NCBI GenBank assembly: GCA_009602735.1
Contig: WELA01009451.1
Span: forward strand, 183,403 to 247,402
From: Mesotaenium endlicherianum
Taxonomy: Eukaryota > Streptophyta > Zygnematophyceae > Zygnematales > Mesotaeniaceae
Reading direction: 5' to 3'
Length of the DNA stretch: 64,000 nucleotides
Under the pieces are notes generated by a model. That model did not search any database and had not been told where the DNA came from. It saw only the letters and a program-made list of their open reading frames with translations. Position numbers and translations under genes: made by a program. The stretch's first letter is position 1, and every line of letters begins with the position of its first letter. Shown here one piece after another: positions 55,471 through 64,000 of the stretch.

Positions 55471-58400
55471 TCAATTTTTCCTCTTTCTTGTTCTTGCAGG
55501 CTGCCTCCAAGGGGTCTTCTGCTGCTTCTTGATGGTGGCAGGCTGCCTCCCTGAAGTCTTCGGGCTTCTAGTAGAGAGACTTGGGGCTGGTCCAAGTTGG
55601 GGGTTGGCGGCATGGAAGCGCTTCAACTTTCTCTGAACTTTGTCAAGGTAGTGCGCCGCCACCCAACTATTCTCCGAATCTGGATATCCTTTCCACTTGA
55701 TCAAGTATTGCTGCTGTCTCCTGAAATTTCTCATAGCCACTATGTCTTCCACTTCGTACTCCAAATGATCATCCACTATTGTTGGGGCTGGTGGGGTTGT
55801 CACACGTCCTGGGAACTTGTTGTCGGGTTGCACATATGGCTTGAAGAGGGAAGCGTGGAATACGGGGTCGATGTGCATAGTCTGGGGAAGTTCTAGCTTG
55901 AAAGCAACGGGGTTGACTTGCTGGATAATCTTGAAGGGTCCCAAATACTTGGGAGAGAACTTGCTGCCGGCAGGCCTGTTGTTCAGGGAAATGTTCTTGG
56001 ATGATAGTAACACGTTGTCACCCACTCTGTACGTAATTTCTCTTCTGGATCTGTTCGCCACTCTTGCTTGAGCATCTTGCGCGTGTTGTAGAGCTTTCTT
56101 CGCTGCTGTAAGGGCTGCTTCTAATGTCTCCATAAAATCTGTGGCTGCAGGTACTTCATCATGGCCAGCCGTGAAGCTCAGTGGCGTGGTCGGGTGGAAG
56201 CCAAAGTTGAGGAAGAATGGGGACTCTTGGGTAGAGGCCTGCGTAGTGTTGTTGTAGGCAAACTCGAGGGGGGTCAAGTACATGTCCCAGTCTTGCTCGA
56301 GGGTAGACACGTAGGCCTTTAGAGAGGTCTTTAGGGTACGATTCATACGCTCGGTTTGCCCATCTGATTGTGGGTGGTAGGCAGTAGACATATCCAGCGA
56401 TGTACCCAAGTTCTTGAAGAGATTTTTCCAGAAATGGCTTGTGAATCTTGGATCTCTATCTGACACAATTCTTGATGGTAGTCCATGGAGTCGGAAGATG
56501 TTGTCAAAGATGAGTCTTGCAAGTTGTGGTGCTGTAGCCTTAGTCGTCGTGGGAATAAAATGAGCCATCTTAGTAAGTCTGTCCACCACCGTGCGTATTG
56601 CATTATGGCCTCGAGGTGTCACGGGCAAGTCCACGATAAGGTCCATTGAGATGTCCGTCCATTGTCTTTCGGGGATTGGTAGTGGTTGGAGGAGTCCTCC
56701 CGCCTTTTGCGATGATGGCTTGATTCTTTGGCATGTGTCACAGCTCCTGCAGTACTCCTTGACTTGCTTAGACATGCCTGGCCAACAATAAGTCCTAGCT
56801 AGAACGCCCGTGGTCCTTAGGATTCCAAAGTGTCCTCCAAGAGGGTTGTCGTGTGCTTCTCGTAGAAGCAAGAGCCGGAGGTCTAAGTCATTAGGAACAC
56901 ATCTCTGGCCCGTATCTTGCCTCACCCAATAATTGCCTTCTTGCTTCTTGCATGGGTCCAAGGCTGCTTCTCCGTTCTTGTAGTAAGGGTCTCTTTCATA
57001 GGCGGCTGAAAATCGAGCTTCCAGATCTGTCTTCAGGGATACCATCACTGCATTTAATTGCAGTCTTGAGAGGGGGTCAGCCGGGTTTGTCTTGCCGGGC
57101 TGGTACTGAATCGTGATGTTGTATTGTTGCAAGTATCCGCTCCATCTTGCTTGTCTCCTTGAGAGATACGGCTGCGTTTGGAGGTGCTTTAACGCCTCGT
57201 GGTCCGTGGTGACCAGTACTTTGCGTCCTTCAACGTAGCAGCGCCAAACCTTCAAGGCATGTACAATCGCCAATGCCTCTCGCTCCGTGGTTGTATAATT
57301 TTGCTCGGCTGGATTTAGCTTCCTTGACTCGTAGGCGATGGGCTGCAGTCCCTTGCCTTGGTCTTGAAGCAGGATTGCTCCTATTGCATAGGAAGATGCA
57401 TCGGTGATGACGTGGAAGGGCCAATCTGGGTTTGGACTTGGGAGTGTGAGCACCGGGGATGTGGTCAATCTTCGCTTTAACTCTTGAAATGCCTCTTCCT
57501 CTTTCTCGGTCCATGTATATAGCCTGTCCTTCTTGAGTAGATCTGTCAGGGGGGCTGCTATGTGCGAGAAGCCTTGGATGAATTTTCTGTACCAATTGGC
57601 AAATCCCAAGAATGACTGGAGTTCTTTCTTGGTCGTGGGGGTTGGCCATTCCTCCACCACCGTGGTCTTCTTGGGGTCTATCTTGATGCCATCAGCAGTC
57701 ACGTGGAGACCTAGGAACTCCACTTCTTGTTTGGCAAACTCGCATTTTGACTCCTTCGCAAACAGCTTGTTTTGCTTCAATACTTCAAGGACTTCTTTCA
57801 AGTGTCTCGCATGCTCTTCAAGGGTCTTGCTGTAGATAAGGATGTCATCGATGAATACCACCACAAATCTGTCCAACATGGGCTGAAATATGGTGTTCAT
57901 CATAGTCATGAAAGTTGCTGGCGCGTTGGTGAGTCCAAATGGCAGGACCATGAACTCAAAATGTCCATATCTTGTCCTGAATGCCGTCTTCTCTATGTCC
58001 GGTTCTGCGATGCGAATCTGGTGGTAGCCGCTCCGTAAGTCAATCTTCGTGAAGTACTTGGCTCCAACCAGCCGGTCCATGAGCTCATCCATGCGCGGCA
58101 GCGGGTATCGATTCTTGATGGTGATCTTGTTGAGGGCGCGATAGTCCACACACATCCTCAAGGTACCATCTTTCTTCTTGACAAATAGCACCGGGGCTCC
58201 AAATGGCGACTTGCTAGGTCGAATGAAGCCATGCTCCAGTAGCTCCTTGATTTGCTTCTTGACTTCGTCTAGCTCCGTGTATGACATTTTGAACGTAGGC
58301 CGAGAGATGGGCTTGCTTCCGGGCTCCAACTCTATCTTGTGGTCTACGAATCTTTTGGGGGGTAGGCCCTTGGGCAATTCCGGGGAGAACACTTCTTTGT

Positions 58401-59082
58401 AGTCCTCTAAGACTTCTTGTATCTCCTTGGGAACGGGGCTGCCTTCTTGACTCTCGATGTCTTTCTTGATGTCTTTTGGCGTGATCAAGGCCAAAAGAAG
58501 CTCGTGTCCCTTCCTCACAAGTCTCTTGAGTTGGAGGGCGGACAATAGTATCTCGTGTGCCGGCTTCTGGATGTCTTGGGTCTGGATATTCTGGATTGCG
58601 CGCAAAATACAGATTCTTGAAGTGATGTCATTCTTGATCTTGATAGTACCGGTCCTCCAATCAACTTGGGGGTTGTGCTTGGTCAACCAAGGCGTCCCTA
58701 GGATGACGTCGTACTTGCCCAATTGCATGGGGGAGAACACTACTCTATCCTTGAAGGACTTGATAGAGAGTGCCAAGGGGTACGTCTTCTTGGAAGGGGT
58801 AGTATAGGAGAATCCATCGGGCATCATAATCTCCTCGTCGTGGTCAAGAGTTCGCATAGTAATACCGTGCTTGGTGGCAAAATCTGCAGCAATGAAGTTG
58901 CCTTGAGCTCCGCTATCCACCAAGATGTGGACCTTCTCTCCTCCAAGGTAACCTCTCAAACTCATTGGGGCTGGAACGTCGTCTTCAACGGGGGTCTCCA
59001 CCTCACTTGGCGTGTTGCCTTCTCGTGAAGTGGGTCTTGGGGTGGTAGGCTCCTGGCCTACCGGCGCTGTCCGTTTTTTGAC
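55471..59082 (-). CDS. pol of element C, with C-terminal chromodomain
   Basis: An open minus-strand frame of about 1200 codons. From its N-terminus it has: an aspartic protease (Leu-Val-Asp-Ser-Gly-Ala, about residue 73); reverse transcriptase (Arg-Met-Cys-Val-Asp-Tyr-Arg-Ala near 328 and Phe-Ile-Asp-Asp-Ile-Leu near 429); RNase H (Ile-Thr-Asp-Ala-Ser); the integrase zinc finger ending Cys-Asp-Thr-Cys-Gln; the integrase core (Met-Asp-Leu, Ser-Asp-Arg-Asp-Pro-Arg-Phe, Asp-Gly-Gln-Thr-Glu-Arg); and a chromodomain (Glu-Tyr-Glu-Val-Glu-Asp-Ile, then Tyr-Leu-Ile-Lys-Trp-Lys-Gly-Tyr). It has no start codon of its own in a natural place and is reached from gag by a -1 shift. The domain order is that of Ty3/gypsy chromoviruses. 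Confidence 0.95.
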   Translation of the reverse strand, partial: VKKRTAPVGQEPTTPRPTSREGNTPSEVETPVEDDVPAPMSLRGYLGGEKVHILVDSGAQGNFIAADFATKHGITMRTLDHDEEIMMPDGFSYTTPSKKTYPLALSIKSFKDRVVFSPMQLGKYDVILGTPWLTKHNPQVDWRTGTIKIKNDITSRICILRAIQNIQTQDIQKPAHEILLSALQLKRLVRKGHELLLALITPKDIKKDIESQEGSPVPKEIQEVLEDYKEVFSPELPKGLPPKRFVDHKIELEPGSKPISRPTFKMSYTELDEVKKQIKELLEHGFIRPSKSPFGAPVLFVKKKDGTLRMCVDYRALNKITIKNRYPLPRMDELMDRLVGAKYFTKIDLRSGYHQIRIAEPDIEKTAFRTRYGHFEFMVLPFGLTNAPATFMTMMNTIFQPMLDRFVVVFIDDILIYSKTLEEHARHLKEVLEVLKQNKLFAKESKCEFAKQEVEFLGLHVTADGIKIDPKKTTVVEEWPTPTTKKELQSFLGFANWYRKFIQGFSHIAAPLTDLLKKDRLYTWTEKEEEAFQELKRRLTTSPVLTLPSPNPDWPFHVITDASSYAIGAILLQDQGKGLQPIAYESRKLNPAEQNYTTTEREALAIVHALKVWRCYVEGRKVLVTTDHEALKHLQTQPYLSRRQARWSGYLQQYNITIQYQPGKTNPADPLSRLQLNAVMVSLKTDLEARFSAAYERDPYYKNGEAALDPCKKQEGNYWVRQDTGQRCVPNDLDLRLLLLREAHDNPLGGHFGILRTTGVLARTYCWPGMSKQVKEYCRSCDTCQRIKPSSQKAGGLLQPLPIPERQWTDISMDLIVDLPVTPRGHNAIRTVVDRLTKMAHFIPTTTKATAPQLARLIFDNIFRLHGLPSRIVSDRDPRFTSHFWKNLFKNLGTSLDMSTAYHPQSDGQTERMNRTLKTSLKAYVSTLEQDWDMYLTPLEFAYNNTTQASTQESPFFLNFGFHPTTPLSFTAGHDEVPAATDFMETLEAALTAAKKALQHAQDAQARVANRSRREITYRVGDNVLLSSKNISLNNRPAGSKFSPKYLGPFKIIQQVNPVAFKLELPQTMHIDPVFHASLFKPYVQPDNKFPGRVTTPPAPTIVDDHLEYEVEDIVAMRNFRRQQQYLIKWKGYPDSENSWVAAHYLDKVQRKLKRFHAANPQLGPAPSLSTRSPKTSGRQPATIKKQQKTPWRQPARTRKRKN

Positions 59083-60338
59083 AACTTTTTGGGGCATGAA
59101 AGTGCACGATGGCCCTTTTCCTTGCAATAAAAGCATAGTCCAGCCGTCATGAGAGCTTCTTTTTCAGCCGGGGAGAGTCTTGCTTTCACTCCTTGCTGGT
59201 TTCTTGCATCATAAGTGTCATTGGAGGGTCTTCCACTCTTCCGGGCAGCCGCGGGGTCCCTTTTAATAACTCCGATTTCCATGGGTGTGGGTCCAGATTC
59301 GGATGTGGAAGGGGCTGCGTACACCCGCGTCGTCGGTACCCGTGAAGATGAAGGCACGGAGTGCTTGAAATCCAAGGTATCCACCTTTTGGGCCACTTCA
59401 ATGATCTTTGAGAAGTCCGTCAAGTCGCGTAACTCCACTTCCTTTGCCACCTTGGGTTTGAGGCCAAAGATGTAGCGGTCAATCTTCTCCTCGAGAGACA
59501 TGTTGGGGATCTCAAGAGTGAGGGCGTGAAATCTGGATGTATACTCTTGAACGGACGTCGTTTGCTTGAGATGGTGGAGCTTTCCTCGGGCAATCTTCTC
59601 CGCATTGATGGGCATGAATTGCTTCTTGAGGGCCTCACGAAAATCTGCCCATCTTGCATATGATGGTGGGGGCTCTTGGCCGAGCATGGGGTGCGCCATA
59701 GCTTGATATATAGCCGCTTGATAGTTACGCCACCATGATGTTGCTGCTCCTCTAAGTAAGGTAACGGCAAAGGGAACGTAGTCCTCCTCGGGTACTTCAA
59801 GGAATGCGAGGTACGTCTCCACTTGGTAGAGCCATAAATTCAGGTTGGCACCTTTCCCGGGGTTGAAAGTGTCGGGTTTGCCGGGCTTGATGAGTTTCCT
59901 TGCTCTCGTTGGCTCTTGTGGAGGCGCTTGAGCCGGGGCTGGATTTTGAGCATTGCTCGCAATAGGGGCAACCATGGCAGCCATAGCTTCTCTTGACGCT
60001 TGCACGGTTGCTTCATAGGTGGCCAAGCCCACTTGGTTGTGGACGGTCATTAGGAAGGCTGCCCACTCATTTGCGGGAACTCCTTGTGGTGGGGTCAACT
60101 TTGCTATAGCGGCTGCCACGGGATTTGACGGTGCTCCTCCTTGTGGTGCTTCTTGTTGTTGGAGATTTCCTTGAGTAGGCTCTCCCATCGACGCTGGAGG
60201 AGGGTGTGCTCCTCCTTGTGGTGCTTCTTGTTGTTGCAGATTTTCTTGAGTGGGCTCTCCCATCGGCGCTGGAGGAGGGTGTCTTGGAGAGGAAGGGCTT
60301 CCTTCGAAAGCTTGCTGTTGGTCTTGAGGATCGGCCAT
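59060..60338 (-). CDS. gag of element C
   Basis: An open frame of 426 codons beginning Met-Ala-Asp-Pro-Gln-Asp-Gln-Gln-Gln, 37 bp from the 5' LTR. The N-terminal 75 residues hold two near-copies of a Pro-Met-Gly-Glu-Pro-Thr-Gln, Gln-Gln-Gln-Glu-Ala-Pro-Gln-Gly-Gly unit. A capsid-like core follows (Trp-Leu-Tyr-Gln-Val-Glu-Thr-Tyr, Ala-Ala-Thr-Ser-Trp-Trp). Near the end is a zinc knuckle, [14 protein letters not shown]. Gag makes the particle. Confidence 0.94.
59073..59079 (-). promoter_or_regulatory. -1 frameshift heptamer A-AAA-AAC at the gag-pol junction (C)
   Basis: On the minus strand the heptamer AAAAAAC lies in gag phase as A AAA AAC, a classic -1 slippery site, 13 bases before the gag stop. 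Pol continues in exactly the -1 frame. Element A has the same heptamer. Confidence 0.75.
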
Positions 60339-60360
60339 CTTCTTGTGCTACCAAAGTGCC

Positions 60361-60375
60361 TAGCTCCGATACCAC
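60361..60375 (-). promoter_or_regulatory. tRNA-Met-type primer-binding site of element C
   Basis: Minus-strand TGGTATCGGAGC lies next to the 5' LTR, identical to that of elements A and B. Confidence 0.87.
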
Positions 60376-60878
60376 TGTAGTGAAACAGATAGATAAAGTA
60401 CTTAGTAAAACAGAATACTTTATCTATTCAAGACAAGGATCTTTGAACACAAGTGGTAGCTTCTTGAAAGAGAGATGGCTTCTTGAAAGTTAATATATTT
60501 CTGGATTTTGGCAAGTACAAGAGTGATTCTGGAATGTCTTTCTATGTTCTAGCTCTTGTTTATATACTTGCTACATAAGTAATTTCTAGGAAGGTGTATG
60601 TTGATGTGTTGGCACCCAACACATCCCAAAACTTGCCACCTCTTTCTAGAATAATGTACACATGTCCTTTTGACCTAAAAATGGCACATCTGACTTTTGC
60701 CACATGGAGTTCTTCTAGGTCTTTCCTCTAACTTCGAAAATGCCTTGGAAGGTTCAAAGGACATGAACCAAGTTACTAGAGTACCTATTCACACTTGACT
60801 CCACACAATACTACTCCAAATATATTTGAAAACATTAAAATATATGCAAACTAATGTATAATAACTCAAATCACTACA
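60376..60878 (-). repeat. 5' LTR of element C
   Basis: 503 bp. A minus-strand TATATAAA (complement 60559-60566) is a possible TATA box. Confidence 0.93.
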
Positions 60879-61193
60879 ATTAGTGAGCGAGAGCGATAAA
60901 GGGACCGTTACGTGAATCATAAATGTCAGCATAATGACAGAGGGGACAGCCTGGTCCACATAAAGCACCTTGAGCTGAAGGAAAAAGGGCCTCGCACAAC
61001 ACTACATCACTTAACTCACCCTAAAACACAATCATACATTTATGTTTAGCGCATCGCAACTACGTCAACTTTTAGCAATCATCATGTAAGGTAAACAGCG
61101 GCGAATCCACTATACTAATACTTACATACTTCCTGCAATCCCTATGACATAGGTCCATATCCTACTAACTTGTGCCCTGGTTACATGCACAAG

Positions 61194-62870
61194 ATGGCTC
61201 CCACCACACAAAAGGAGGACAGAAAGCGCAAGGCAGAAGAAGCCAGGAGGACAATGGAGCAATACCAGAAGGAGCTGGCGGCGACGTCCCTCACCAGGAG
61301 AGAACAAGAAAGGGTCCGCAAACAACAAGAGGCGGCAGAAGAGGCACAGAGGAAGAAGGATCAGGAAGCGGAAAACCTCAGGAAAGCTGAGGAGGAGAGA
61401 CAGAAGAAAAAACAAGAAGAAGCGGTAGCGGCAGAGGAGGAGAAAAGGAAAAAGATTGAAGCGGACAGACAGAAGAGCTTGGCCACTTACAAGTATACTG
61501 TGGTGGGTGGCCAAAACTTTGATAACCTGATGGAAGCATTGCTGGCATCCCAGGAGATCAACAAGCTGGAACAGACAACACTGCTACAGAGGGAAGGGAC
61601 TGCAGCACTGGATAGGTACATTGAAACACACACCGGTGTGGTCCTTTACAAAGATTATGCTAAGATGGTGGGCTATACAGCGGAGCAAGCCCGTTACCTT
61701 GTAGATGATTCAGAAGACAAGCCGGTCTCCATACCAGGAATAGTGGGAGATCAGAGACTCATCCGAATGGTGAGCATGCGGCCCGATAGCTTTAAGGATA
61801 CGGTATTCTACCTCACACTACTGCTAGCTTACAATGAAGTTGAGAGAAGGAGCTGGGAGTACTTCGCCAGGGAAGCAGGACAGCAGATGTTCTCTCCCCA
61901 CTGGTTCCCGTGTAAACTGAGGAAGGCTGAGCACGGACCCCAGTACTACCAGCAGCCAACAGACTGGAGGTGGATGACCGTCACAAATAAGAAGCAGGAG
62001 TGTGACCGAGCCCAACCGGATGACTTCCACTATGGCTTAGACGGCTATCTCATCCTACCACCTCACATTGCCCCTTGGGACCCCAGGCTGAATGGATGCC
62101 TGAGCAATATGAATGCAGAGACCAAGGAACATAGGAGGAGGGGAAGAGAGTACTTCTCTAAGGGAAAGCATGCCTTTGTCAAATGGGCAAAGAATGCAGG
62201 CCGGATAGATATCAGCAGGCTGAAGGCCAAGCAACCTCCAGCGCGCCCTAAGAAATGGAGGTCGGTAGACTACTCCATGTCTACTAGGGAGCAGGACGAC
62301 TTAGTGGACAAAACCCCTACTCTCTCCGAGGAGGAGGATGAGGAGGATGAGGAAGAAGAACTAGGCAGAGGAGAAGCATCAGCAGCAGGTACTCAGGATA
62401 CCCAGGGACAGGCAGGGGCGCCCCCTAAAGAACCACGATCAGGTATTTGGAATGTGATCCCCGTTATGGCGACAACTGGACCCCGCGCTCGCTCCCCCAG
62501 CCCACCTGCCCAAGCAGGGGAAGAAGCTGATCTGACTGTACTGGGCAGCAGACACAGACAAAAATCCCCAGAGGACAGGGGTGCCAGAAGAGGGACACGC
62601 GGGTGGGCCAGAGGTATGCCAGCCTCCCCCTCCGCTCAGGGGCATGTACCTCTAGCCAATGTATTTCAGCATCCTACTGGAATGCCTGTCTATGTGGGAA
62701 TCAACACCCAAGTGGTTGAAGAGCAGGCTACCATCCTTCGTTCTTCTCAAGGTCCAACTTTAGAGCAAACAGGGTTCTTTAGAAGGCCAGCTGACAGACC
62801 TAGAGGGCTGTCCAGATCTAGGTCCAGATCTCCGTCTCCTGATCCTGAAGCCCCAGGAACAACCCCTTAA
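61194..62870 (+). CDS. ORF3 of copy E2
   Basis: An open frame of about 558 codons, roughly 95% identical in protein to ORF3 of element B (50270-51940). It has the same coiled-coil start, aromatic globular middle, acidic run and Arg-Ser-rich end, plus one extra Asp-Pro pair near the C-terminus. Two separately inserted copies both staying open suggests the frame was kept by selection while the family was active. Function unknown. Confidence 0.85.
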   Translation: MAPTTQKEDRKRKAEEARRTMEQYQKELAATSLTRREQERVRKQQEAAEEAQRKKDQEAENLRKAEEERQKKKQEEAVAAEEEKRKKIEADRQKSLATYKYTVVGGQNFDNLMEALLASQEINKLEQTTLLQREGTAALDRYIETHTGVVLYKDYAKMVGYTAEQARYLVDDSEDKPVSIPGIVGDQRLIRMVSMRPDSFKDTVFYLTLLLAYNEVERRSWEYFAREAGQQMFSPHWFPCKLRKAEHGPQYYQQPTDWRWMTVTNKKQECDRAQPDDFHYGLDGYLILPPHIAPWDPRLNGCLSNMNAETKEHRRRGREYFSKGKHAFVKWAKNAGRIDISRLKAKQPPARPKKWRSVDYSMSTREQDDLVDKTPTLSEEEDEEDEEEELGRGEASAAGTQDTQGQAGAPPKEPRSGIWNVIPVMATTGPRARSPSPPAQAGEEADLTVLGSRHRQKSPEDRGARRGTRGWARGMPASPSAQGHVPLANVFQHPTGMPVYVGINTQVVEEQATILRSSQGPTLEQTGFFRRPADRPRGLSRSRSRSPSPDPEAPGTTP

Positions 62871-62983
62871 GGTGACAGGCTGAAAAGGCAGTCAGTAGGG
62901 GAGGCTGGTCAGGGTCAGTTCCTTTATTTAAGGCTTTTGCAGTTTGATGTTGTCAAAGCGACAACAAGTTAAGTTGGAGGGAT

Positions 62984-63703
62984 TGTAATGAATCAGTATA
63001 TCAGTGAATATAATATTCATTTAAATATAATAGTTAATTGAGTTCAGCCTGCTGAACTTTAGTTAATAGTCAATCTGCTGGATTTTACATAATTATCAGT
63101 TTAATGACTCAGCCTGAAGCAGCAGGCTGAAGTCCATTTAAGTCAGCTTGCTGACATATTCTTTGACAGCCAGCTGACTTCCGTACTCGGTAGCAGCGAA
63201 CTGCCTTGATATGCATCTAAGTACGATATGCTAGATGAATGGCCAGATGACATCCCTATGGTGGATGGCTATTCGGGATGATGGGAGATGGCGGTGGATT
63301 TGGTTAACCGAGGTCCTACCAACGTGGTTAACTCCCGGGTAGGCGGTGCCATCGCACTGACCGTTGAACAGTAAACTCATTCCATGTACATATGCTAGGC
63401 ATTGCTCTCGAGTTCGGCATTCGGAAACGAGGCCAACTCTCTTGTACAGCTTACCGAGAGAGATTCGAATCCAAGGCGAGAAGCCATTGATACGCACTGT
63501 CTTCTAACCTTGCTTATGTATGAGTTTACTCATTTGCAATATTGATGTTAGTTTACTCACATTTGACTGACGAGTATTATTCACTACTAGTGTGTTGTCC
63601 TTTGCCGTTAAACCAGTTGACGGAAAATACCATAAAGATTACTTGCTCATATAAAGATCTTTATTAATTGTTAATCGCCTATTTGGTAAGTCGATTCATT
63701 TCA
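62984..63703 (+). repeat. 3' LTR of copy E2
   Basis: 720 bp, TGTAATGAATC to GATTCATTTCA, preceded by a GTTGTC/GACAAC hairpin and TTAAGTTGGAGGGAT. Confidence 0.92.
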
Positions 63704-64000
63704 GATGAGTAGTTGCTCTCCGCTCGATTGTTAGAGCGTGAGGCATAGGCAATGACATACTCCTCTCTAGGGCTTGCGGCCTGAGTGAGCACTGCGCCAA
63801 TTCCCACACGACTCCAGTCAGTGTGTAGATTGAACGGCTTGGAGTAGTCAGGCGTTCGCAAGACTGGGGCTGTTACCAATCGCTCCTTAAGCTCGTTCAT
63901 AGCTTTCTCCTGAGCTTCTGTCCACACAAAAGGCACATCCTTTTTCAGGAGTTCCGTCAGGGGTTTAGCAATTCTGCTATAATCCTTCACAAACTTACGA
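63704..64000 (-). mobile_element. Ty3/gypsy pol fragment (end of RT into RNase H), runs off the window
   Basis: The minus strand reads Pro-Leu-Thr-Glu-Leu-Leu-Lys-Lys, Phe-x-Trp-Thr-Glu-Ala-Gln, then Leu-His-Thr-Asp-Trp-Ser-x-x-Gly-Ile-Gly-Ala-Val-Leu and Ala-Ser-Arg-Ser. This is the reverse transcriptase connection and RNase H start of a Ty3/gypsy element unlike A, B or C. E2 inserted into it. Confidence 0.88.

Larger units (their letters stand above)
54199..60878 (-). mobile_element. LTR element C, family-1 Ty3/gypsy chromovirus (looks whole)
   Basis: A minus-strand element of 6.68 kb with two 503-bp LTRs differing at about ten positions (about 2%), so younger than A. Gag and pol are open along their length, so it looks whole. 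The primer site, polypurine tract and gag-pol overlap are present. The 5-bp flanks do not match (GTGGG on the left, ATTAG on the right), and the sequences outside come from two different family-2 copies (E0 and E2). That points to recombination between two family-1 insertions rather than a simple insertion. Confidence 0.95.
60879..63703 (+). mobile_element. Family-2 copy E2, 3' part only (post-pol leader, ORF3, 3' LTR)
   Basis: It starts abruptly at the 5' LTR of element C with TTAGTGAGCGAGAGCGATAAA, which matches element B from 50080 on, and runs through ORF3, hairpin and polypurine tract to a 3' LTR. Compared with B it has about 100 extra bp before ORF3. Its 5' LTR, gag and pol are not in the window. 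The 3' LTR ends inside a different Ty3/gypsy pol fragment. Confidence 0.9.

Noticed and set aside
1-64000. CRISPR arrays, rRNA genes, bacterial operons or phage genes
   Set aside because: No regularly spaced identical repeats, rRNA segments or ribosome-binding-site-led gene runs; spliced exons and LTR elements show a eukaryotic nuclear genome.

Overview
The window is nuclear DNA of a eukaryote, most likely of the plant lineage (land plant or streptophyte/green alga). The grounds are: GT-AG exon/intron structure; an mTERF-family organelle gene present twice; a possible WRKY-type zinc-finger gene; many (TG)n, (CA)n and (CAG)n tracts; and abundant Ty3/gypsy elements of the chromovirus clade primed by a tRNA-Met-type site. 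No rRNA, CRISPR array or bacterial operon is visible. The species cannot be fixed from the sequence.

Left half (1-32.9 kb). Positions 1-4.27 kb hold a TG-rich microsatellite and no recognised gene. A large imperfect inverted duplication follows. Its left arm (about 4.275-10.50 kb, plus orientation) carries an mTERF gene with a long open main exon (to 8216). Its right arm (about 27.99-41.41 kb, minus orientation) carries a second mTERF copy that is a pseudogene, with nonsense codons and a 565-bp MITE with an 8-bp target duplication. Between the arms lie exons of an unrecognised gene (10.6-12.2 kb), a second, nested inverted repeat (13.86-15.61 against 17.07-18.87 kb), a minus-strand spliced gene (19.2-21.1 kb, possibly WRKY/GCM-like), about 4 kb without recognisable genes, and a solo LTR (25.62-26.35 kb).

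Right half (32.9-64 kb). This is mostly fossil LTR elements of two chromovirus families. Family 1 (503-bp LTRs, TGTAGTG...CACTACA, minus strand) has two copies: element A (32893-39158, inside the right arm of the duplication, 5-bp duplication CCAAG, broken) and element C (54199-60878, looks whole). Family 2 (about 720-bp LTRs, TGTAATG...TTTCA) has element B (43931-52772, 5-bp duplication TGAAT), three solo LTRs, and two partial copies. Family 2 carries an extra sense ORF (ORF3) between pol and the 3' LTR. It has a charged coiled-coil start and an Arg-Ser-rich end and matches no family I know. At 42-54 kb several insertions are stacked: an old ORF3-bearing copy, split by an inverted LTR, split in turn by element B. 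The window ends inside yet another Ty3/gypsy pol fragment.

The points most worth following up are ORF3 and the duplicated hairpin-plus-polypurine module that brackets it, in-frame -1 slippery heptamers at the gag-pol junction of both families, mismatched target sites around element C, the shared 5'-LTR haplotype of elements A and C, and the inverted repeat nested inside an inverted duplication.
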